From positions 91,015 to 155,014 of the forward strand of contig NZ_JARFJD010000014.1 in assembly GCF_029087225.1 (NCBI RefSeq): a stretch of 64,000 bases of DNA, in the 5' to 3' direction. The position numbers were made by a program, and so were the translations under genes. Positions within the stretch are counted from its first letter, which is position 1. Every line of letters begins with the position of its first letter. Below are positions 58,792-64,000 of the stretch, piece by piece. Origin of the DNA: Limnobacter olei. Lineage in GTDB: Bacteria; Pseudomonadota; Gammaproteobacteria; Burkholderiales; Burkholderiaceae_B. The notes beneath the pieces were generated by a model. That model was not told the origin of the DNA. It did no database searches and saw only the letters and a list, made by a program, of their open reading frames with translations.

Positions 58792-59275
58792 GAAAACTTA
58801 TACCCGTTATTTACCCGACGACGCCGCAACCCACAGTGTAGGGGAAAAGCTCGCCAAACTTGCGCAAGCGCCGCTTCGCATCTACCTTTCAGGTCCATTG
58901 GGTGCAGGTAAAACAGCATTGGTGCGTGCCTTTTTGCGGGCTTTGGGAGTGCGGGGTGCGGTTAAAAGTCCTAGCTATGCGTTGGTAGAACCTTACAATT
59001 TCTCGAATTATTCTGTGTATCACTTTGATTTTTATCGATTCTTCGATCAGAATGAATGGGAAGAATCCGGTTTTCGTGATTACTTTGAGGAAAATGCCAT
59101 TTGTTTGGTCGAATGGCCTGAGAAGGCTGGCGGCCTGCTTCCTCAAGCGGATATTGAAATTCACCTGAGTTATCACCAACACGGGAGCCCTGAAACAACA
59201 GGGCGACGCATCGAGGTGAGGGCCCTGTCGCCAGATGGGCAGTATTTGGTAAAACAACTGAACGAACAACAATAG
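58790..59275 (+). CDS. tsaE: tRNA threonylcarbamoyladenosine biosynthesis ATPase TsaE
   Basis: A 161-residue P-loop ATPase of the t6A complex. It has LSGPLGAGKTALVRAFLRALG, VKSPSYALVEPY and HFDFYRF. It starts inside the CATG shared with queG and is followed by amiC after 3 nt. tsaE-amiC-mutL-miaA is the widespread proteobacterial order. Confidence 0.96.
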   Translation: MKTYTRYLPDDAATHSVGEKLAKLAQAPLRIYLSGPLGAGKTALVRAFLRALGVRGAVKSPSYALVEPYNFSNYSVYHFDFYRFFDQNEWEESGFRDYFEENAICLVEWPEKAGGLLPQADIEIHLSYHQHGSPETTGRRIEVRALSPDGQYLVKQLNEQQ

Positions 59276-59278
59276 CCT

Positions 59279-60625
59279 ATGAATTCGCGTCGCGACTTGT
59301 TGAAAACCGTCGGAGCAGGAATGCTTCTGAAACTAATACCTGTGGGTGCTTTTGCTGCTGACCAGGTGAAGTTTGTGGATGTGCGCCTGTGGCCCGCAGA
59401 TGAATACACACGGGTAACGCTAGAGCACGCGGGCGCGATCAAGTACAAACACTTCCTGATTGAGAATCCCTGGCGCATGGTGATCGATTTGCTTGACATG
59501 CGACTCGACAACACCCTGAAAGACCTCACCAGTCGCCTGCATCCCGAAGACCCTTATGTGCAACAAATTCGTGTCGGGCAATACGATGCGAACACCGTGC
59601 GACTGGTGTTCGATCTGAAGGCAGAAGTCAAACCAGAAATTTTCACGATTGATCCAATTGCCGAGTATCAAAATCGATTTGTCGTAGATTTTTACCCCAA
59701 GAATCCGGCAGATCCTTTGCTGGCTTTGCTGAAAAAGTCGGATGACCCGGCCATGCGGGAAGATGAAATTTCCCGTGCTTTGCGTTTGGCCGAATCAGAA
59801 ACAAACGGCACTTTAAAGCTGGAAGGTGTAACTCCTGAAAAAAGCGGGAGTAAAACCGAAGTTGCCAAGGCTCAGCCCAATGCACCTGTTGAGAAGAAGC
59901 CGTCTCCAGAACTGAGACGAATGATCACGGTTGCCATCGATCCTGGCCATGGCGGTGAAGACCCCGGTGCGGTTGGCAAAGGGGGCACTTACGAAAAAAA
60001 TGTGGTGTTGGCCATCAGCAAAAAACTGAAGGCAGAAATTGACAAAATGCCGGGCATGCGGGCCATGTTGACTCGCAACGGTGACTTTTTTGTGCCTTTG
60101 AATACTCGTGTGCAAAAGGCCCGCAGCGTGAATGCTGACCTGTTTGTGTCTGTGCATGCAGATGCTTTTATTCGTCCCACTGCGGGCGGATCGTCGGTGT
60201 ATGTTCTATCCGAACGAGGCGCTACCAGCACTGCCGCGAAGTGGATCGCCAACAAGGAGAATGCCTCTGATTTAATCGGTGGGGTCAATATCAAAGGCAC
60301 TGATTCGCAACTGGCCCGTGTGCTGCTCGATTTGTCGACTACCGCTCAAATCAATGACAGCTTGAAGTTGGGCGATGCCGTTCTCGGCAATTTGGGCAAG
60401 GTGAATCGATTGCACAAGCCGCGTGTGGAACAGGCGGGGTTTGCCGTACTGAAGGCGCCTGATATTCCATCCATCCTGATTGAAACGGCCTTCATCAGCA
60501 ACCCGGATGAAGAGAAAAAACTGGCCAACCCGGGCCATCAACAGGAATTGGCTGAAGCGATCGCCAAGGGTATTGCAAATTACTTCGCCAAGAACCCTCC
60601 TGTTGCCCGCACTCCTCTGACCTAA
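59279..60625 (+). CDS. amiC: N-acetylmuramoyl-L-alanine amidase (AmiC type)
   Basis: A 448-residue periplasmic amidase. A twin-arginine signal (SRRDLLK, residues 3-9, then a hydrophobic stretch to AFA) indicates Tat export. An AMIN domain covers about 30-140, and the Amidase_3 zinc domain about 217-440 has AIDPGHGGEDPGA, SVHADAF and ETAFISNP. It cleaves the glycan-peptide bond for daughter cell separation. AmiC versus AmiB naming rests on the Tat signal and AMIN domain. Confidence 0.93.
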   Translation: MNSRRDLLKTVGAGMLLKLIPVGAFAADQVKFVDVRLWPADEYTRVTLEHAGAIKYKHFLIENPWRMVIDLLDMRLDNTLKDLTSRLHPEDPYVQQIRVGQYDANTVRLVFDLKAEVKPEIFTIDPIAEYQNRFVVDFYPKNPADPLLALLKKSDDPAMREDEISRALRLAESETNGTLKLEGVTPEKSGSKTEVAKAQPNAPVEKKPSPELRRMITVAIDPGHGGEDPGAVGKGGTYEKNVVLAISKKLKAEIDKMPGMRAMLTRNGDFFVPLNTRVQKARSVNADLFVSVHADAFIRPTAGGSSVYVLSERGATSTAAKWIANKENASDLIGGVNIKGTDSQLARVLLDLSTTAQINDSLKLGDAVLGNLGKVNRLHKPRVEQAGFAVLKAPDIPSILIETAFISNPDEEKKLANPGHQQELAEAIAKGIANYFAKNPPVARTPLT

Positions 60626-60655
60626 ACCGAGCGCGCTGCCACTTATAATGAGGGG

Positions 60656-62521
60656 ATGAGCCACCGTCCGATATCCCTGTTGCCCGATGTATTGATCAGC
60701 CAAATTGCCGCAGGCGAAGTGGTTGATCGTCCAGCGTCGGTTGTTAAAGAACTGCTGGAGAATGCTTTGGACGCTGGTGCGTCTGAGATCACTATTCGTA
60801 TCGACGGCGGTGGTATTCAACGAATCTGCATTCAGGACAACGGCAAAGGCATACCGAAAGACGAACTCGAGTTGGCGGTCACACGCCATGCCACTTCAAA
60901 AATTCAATCGCTAAGTGAGCTTGAAAGCGTCATGAGTCTTGGCTTTCGAGGAGAGGCTTTGGCCTCAATTGCTTCAGTAAGTCAGTTTACGCTGAGCAGT
61001 TATCCGAAAGGTCAGGAATGCGCATACAGCATCAGTAACCAAAGTGGGCGGTGGCTTGTCGAGCCCTCCTCGGCAAGCTCTGGTACCACGGTCGATGTAC
61101 AATCGCTTTACTTCAGTACACCCGCACGCCGCAAGTTTCTGAAAACAGAGCAAACTGAGTTTTTTCAGTGTCTGGACGTCGTTAAACGCATGGCTTTGGC
61201 CAACCCCTCGGTCACCTGGCTGGTGTATCGGGATGGCAAATTACAAAGCCGTTTTCAGGAAAGCAGCTGGAGTGCTCGGGTCTTCAGCATTCTTGAAACC
61301 ATGGCCAATGGTGCCTCCAAGCCAATTGACGTCCAAACTGCCGATATGCAAATGCATGGTGCGGTTGGCCTGCCCGACGCAGCCCGTGGAAAAGGCGATA
61401 TGCAGTTTTTCTACGTCAATGGCCGCTTTGTGAAAGACAAACTGATTGGGCATGCTGTCCGGTCAGCCTATGAAGATGTGCTTCATGGCGACAAATTTCC
61501 TGCGTTTGTGCTTTTTTTGAATTTGCCCGCCAATGAGGTGGATGTGAATGTGCACCCCGCAAAAACAGAGGTGCGATTCCGAAACGCGCGGGCAGTGCAC
61601 CAATGGGTGCGTCAATCCATTCAGGCTTGTCTGGCACCTTCCAGGGCTTTCGCTCCTCTCAGTGATTCGTCCGCAAGCGTTGAGGTCGGGGCGTCTTCTG
61701 TCGTAACACCCTCCGTGTCGGGCAACGGCAATGTGTGGAGGGCGTCCAGCGCTTCCTCGCCAGTGGTTCAGGCTCAGGCAAAAAGTGAAGCGCTTCCTTT
61801 CCTGCGGGAGGAGCTTGCCGATTATATTCAAGCCTATCGGCCGATTGAATCCGCGCCGCGTCCTGCCGTCATTACGCCGCGACCCTTAGTGCAAGAAAGC
61901 CAGCAAAGCCAGGCAGCCGATCATGCAGAATTGTCTGAGTATTTGGGACAGGCGATTGCGCAGGTACACGGTATTTACATTCTCGCTTTGCGTCCCGATG
62001 GCATGGTGGTGGTCGATATGCATGCAGCCCACGAGCGTGTGCTCTATGAGCAGTTCAAGAATGCGCTGGACAATCAGCAAACCATCTCTTCCCAAGAGTT
62101 ACTTGTGCCTCTGTTGGTACAAATTGATCCCCGCCTGGCCAGTGAAGTCGACAATGGTCAGCATCTTTGGGAAAAACTGGGTTTTCGCTTGAGTCTCATT
62201 TCAACTCAGGAAATTGCGGTTCGCGCCGTGCCCACCATGTTGGCGGGTCAGGATTTGTCTGCATTGCTGCAACAGTGGCTTGAAGACTTGCACCAGTACG
62301 GCGTGGCGCATGTGCTTGAACGCCAGCGCAATGAATGGCTGGCTGGCTTGGCCTGCCACACCGCAGTGCGTGCAAACAGAAAGCTCACCGTACCTGAAAT
62401 GAATGCGCTGTTGCGTTCCATGGAGCGCACCGAGCGGTCGGATCAATGCAACCATGGCAGGCCCACATGGCGTCATTTCAGTTTGTCTGAAATGGACAAG
62501 TGGTTTTTGCGCGGCCAATAG
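60656..62521 (+). CDS. mutL: DNA mismatch repair protein MutL
   Basis: A 621-residue GHKL ATPase and mismatch-repair matchmaker. The N-terminal part has LLENALDAGASEI, IQDNGKGI, TSKIQ and GFRGEALASIASV. The C-terminal domain carries DMHAAHERVLYE, close to the DQHA(X)2E(X)4E endonuclease motif, and CNHGRPT, both absent from the nickless E. coli type. A variable linker covers about 345-415. miaA follows immediately. Confidence 0.96.
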   Translation: MSHRPISLLPDVLISQIAAGEVVDRPASVVKELLENALDAGASEITIRIDGGGIQRICIQDNGKGIPKDELELAVTRHATSKIQSLSELESVMSLGFRGEALASIASVSQFTLSSYPKGQECAYSISNQSGRWLVEPSSASSGTTVDVQSLYFSTPARRKFLKTEQTEFFQCLDVVKRMALANPSVTWLVYRDGKLQSRFQESSWSARVFSILETMANGASKPIDVQTADMQMHGAVGLPDAARGKGDMQFFYVNGRFVKDKLIGHAVRSAYEDVLHGDKFPAFVLFLNLPANEVDVNVHPAKTEVRFRNARAVHQWVRQSIQACLAPSRAFAPLSDSSASVEVGASSVVTPSVSGNGNVWRASSASSPVVQAQAKSEALPFLREELADYIQAYRPIESAPRPAVITPRPLVQESQQSQAADHAELSEYLGQAIAQVHGIYILALRPDGMVVVDMHAAHERVLYEQFKNALDNQQTISSQELLVPLLVQIDPRLASEVDNGQHLWEKLGFRLSLISTQEIAVRAVPTMLAGQDLSALLQQWLEDLHQYGVAHVLERQRNEWLAGLACHTAVRANRKLTVPEMNALLRSMERTERSDQCNHGRPTWRHFSLSEMDKWFLRGQ

Positions 62522-62543
62522 AGCACAGGGGGCTTTGAATCAC

Positions 62544-63491
62544 GTGAGCATTGGCGCTATTCCCGCCCTGGCTGTACTTGGGCCCACGGCATCGGGCAAG
62601 TCTGCCTTGGGCTTGTGGATGGCCGATCAGGGGTTCCCGATAGAAATTATCAGTCTCGACTCGGCACTGGTGTTTCGGGACATGAACATCGGCACCGCCA
62701 AGCCCACCCCTCAAGAACTGGCTTTGGTGCCGCATCACTTAATCGATATCATCACACCAAGCGACACTTTCAGCGCCGCTGAGTTTGTCGTTCAATGCCA
62801 TGCGCTGATTGCGGATATCCGTGCGCGAGGCAAAGTGCCTGTTATTTTGGGCGGCACCATGATGTATTACAAAACGCTGATCAGTGGCATGGACGACCTT
62901 CCTGCCGCCAATCCTGAAATTCGCCAAGCCATTGAACAACATGCCTTGGAGCAGGGCTGGCCCGCCATGCACGCTCGCCTCGCCGAGGTAGACCCCATTA
63001 CAGCTCAGCGCTTAAAGCCCAATGACTCCCAGCGGTTGCAGCGCGCCCTGGAGGTTTTTCAAATTACCGGCCTGCCGCTTTCAAGCTTTCACCAGCGTGA
63101 CCAGCAGGCCGATTTGCAAATTCCCACCCTGGCCATCGAACCCTCTGACCGGTCTGTCTTGCACAAGCGCATTGAGTCTCGTTTTCTGAACATGCTGGAG
63201 CAGGGCCTTGTTGAAGAGGTCATCGAGCTTCGTCACAATTACGTGTTGGATGACAGCATGCCTTCAATGCGTTGTGTGGGGTACAGGCAAGTGTGGGAGC
63301 ATTTGCACGGCCATTGCACTCGGCAGGAAATGATAGACCGGGGTGTCGCTGCCACACGCCAATTGGCCAAGCGGCAAATAACGTGGCTGCGTTCAACGTC
63401 CAACAAAGAGGTGGTTGATCCGCTGCAGGCGAATTGGCTTCAAACTGTGAGGCCTTGGATACAAAAGCAGATCGAGGCTTTGTTGCCTTGA
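62544..63491 (+). CDS. miaA: tRNA dimethylallyltransferase
   Basis: A 315-residue enzyme adding the dimethylallyl group to A37 of tRNAs reading UNN codons. It has the P-loop LGPTASGKSALGL, DSALVFRDMNIGTAKP, VPHHLID, LGGTMMYYKTLI and the C-terminal CVGYRQVW. The GTG at 62544 is preferred, with AGGGGG about 10 nt upstream; a longer frame inside mutL lacks homology. The usual DSxQVYR motif reads DSALVFR here. Confidence 0.95.
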   Translation: MSIGAIPALAVLGPTASGKSALGLWMADQGFPIEIISLDSALVFRDMNIGTAKPTPQELALVPHHLIDIITPSDTFSAAEFVVQCHALIADIRARGKVPVILGGTMMYYKTLISGMDDLPAANPEIRQAIEQHALEQGWPAMHARLAEVDPITAQRLKPNDSQRLQRALEVFQITGLPLSSFHQRDQQADLQIPTLAIEPSDRSVLHKRIESRFLNMLEQGLVEEVIELRHNYVLDDSMPSMRCVGYRQVWEHLHGHCTRQEMIDRGVAATRQLAKRQITWLRSTSNKEVVDPLQANWLQTVRPWIQKQIEALLP

Positions 63492-64000
63492 TGACTCATC
63501 GAAGCAGTTTCTTGCCAACCCGGCATGGGTTAGTTGTGTCGGACTGGACTAGTTTGTTGAGAGCTGAGCTTGCAGGGTCACCGCTCCCCGAAAACTTGGC
63601 ATTTCGGCTTCTCGTCTTGAGCCTGCACTAAGCCAAGCCCTCCAACAGTAACGGTCGGGTCTTGGCTTTCGCGCGAGGGCGCGATCGTTAGTCTCGGCGC
63701 GCCAAGCCGGCAAGTTTTCTGACTGGTCATCGTGCGACCCTTTGCAAGTTCAGCTCCCCGGTAACCCGGCCAACGCCTCTCCACCACCGAGTAATTGAAG
63801 GCCGCGTTCAAAGCTCTGTCAACATGCATCTCTCGGCTGCCTTCAACGTCTGATCAGCAAAGCCGAATCTGCACCACTTCGCAGCTCACGTACGGATTTG
63901 CTGCCCAATCGGCGGCGGTGTTTCGATCGCCTCGCCTTCAAGAAAACCTGCCCTTGTGTGCCGAGCAGGGCCGGTGTTGCCCAGCATGGGCGACAGAGAA
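63492..64000. other. Terminal 509 nt without a recognisable gene
   Basis: No convincing gene was found. Visible features are a 9-bp inverted repeat GAAAACTTG/CAAGTTTTC (63590-63598, 63711-63719) and a hairpin-like element CAAAGCCG-AAT-CTGC...GCAG...CGGATTTG (63858-63900). On the minus strand a short frame near 63796-63829 reads HVDRALNAAFN, which resembles the end of TnpB/OrfB transposases, but it is preceded by a stop. It may be a decayed mobile element or the edge of something beyond the window. Confidence 0.4.

Noticed and set aside
63732-63738. GTGCGAC as the 5' end of a group II intron
   Set aside because: The heptamer fits the consensus, but no reverse transcriptase or clear domain V is within the window, and a 7-nt match is expected by chance.

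Overview
The window reads as a chromosomal core segment of a Gram-negative betaproteobacterium of the order Burkholderiales. The base composition is moderate (my impression is low fifties percent GC, not counted). The evidence is gene order: dusB-fis-purH-ruvCAB, ybgC-tolQRAB-pal-cpoB, tkt-gap-pgk-pyk-fba-purC-purE-purK, glyQ-glyS-gmhB-plsC and hda divergent from purM are arrangements I associate with this group. A Limnobacter-like organism would fit, including a YeeE/TsuA-type thiosulfate carrier, but the genus is inference from memory and was not tested. No rRNA, CRISPR array, prophage, complete insertion sequence or replication origin was seen; one tRNA gene (Met, CAT) was found.

Layout. 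1-2.5 kb: 5' end of glyA, a histidine phosphatase and tyrS, all leftward. 2.6-5.1 kb: a membrane-anchored M23 peptidase and anmK (cell-wall turnover). 5.2-7.7 kb: a two-component pair, a LuxR-type regulator followed by a 7TM histidine kinase. 8.0-11.7 kb: a FabR-like TetR regulator, a HAD-UbiA fusion and a GT39 glycosyltransferase, tightly packed. 11.7-15.4 kb: a secreted galactose-oxidase-like radical copper oxidase with an uncharacterised secreted partner, a well-formed promoter and operator, and tRNA-Met. 15.4-21.8 kb: a YeeE carrier and the complete Tol-Pal operon. 21.9-23.5 kb: a wax ester synthase/DGAT. 23.5-28.8 kb: ruvBAC, purH, fis, dusB. 28.9-34.5 kb: gloA, a YgjP-type peptidase, plsC, gmhB, glyS, glyQ. 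34.6-36.9 kb: gabD-like dehydrogenase and rsmE. 37.0-50.4 kb: the central-carbon and purine cluster, interrupted between gap and pgk by a GlyGly-CTERM serine protease and a rhombosortase. 50.4-56.5 kb: panDCB, deoxynucleoside kinase, folK, pcnB, a HAD phosphatase and hda. 56.6-63.5 kb: purM, queG, tsaE, amiC, mutL, miaA. The last 0.5 kb carries no recognisable gene.

Most genes are housekeeping. Three accessory blocks deserve attention: (1) the S8 protease with a poly-Gly/TM/basic C-terminus, tail-to-tail and overlapping with a rhombosortase; (2) the copper-radical oxidase with all five active-site residues and a co-encoded secreted protein whose mature N-terminus may be histidine; (3) the HAD-UbiA fusion with a DPPR-synthase-type signature next to a GT39 transferase, suggesting a polyprenyl-phosphate-linked pentose system. 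Several palindromic candidate operators are also listed.
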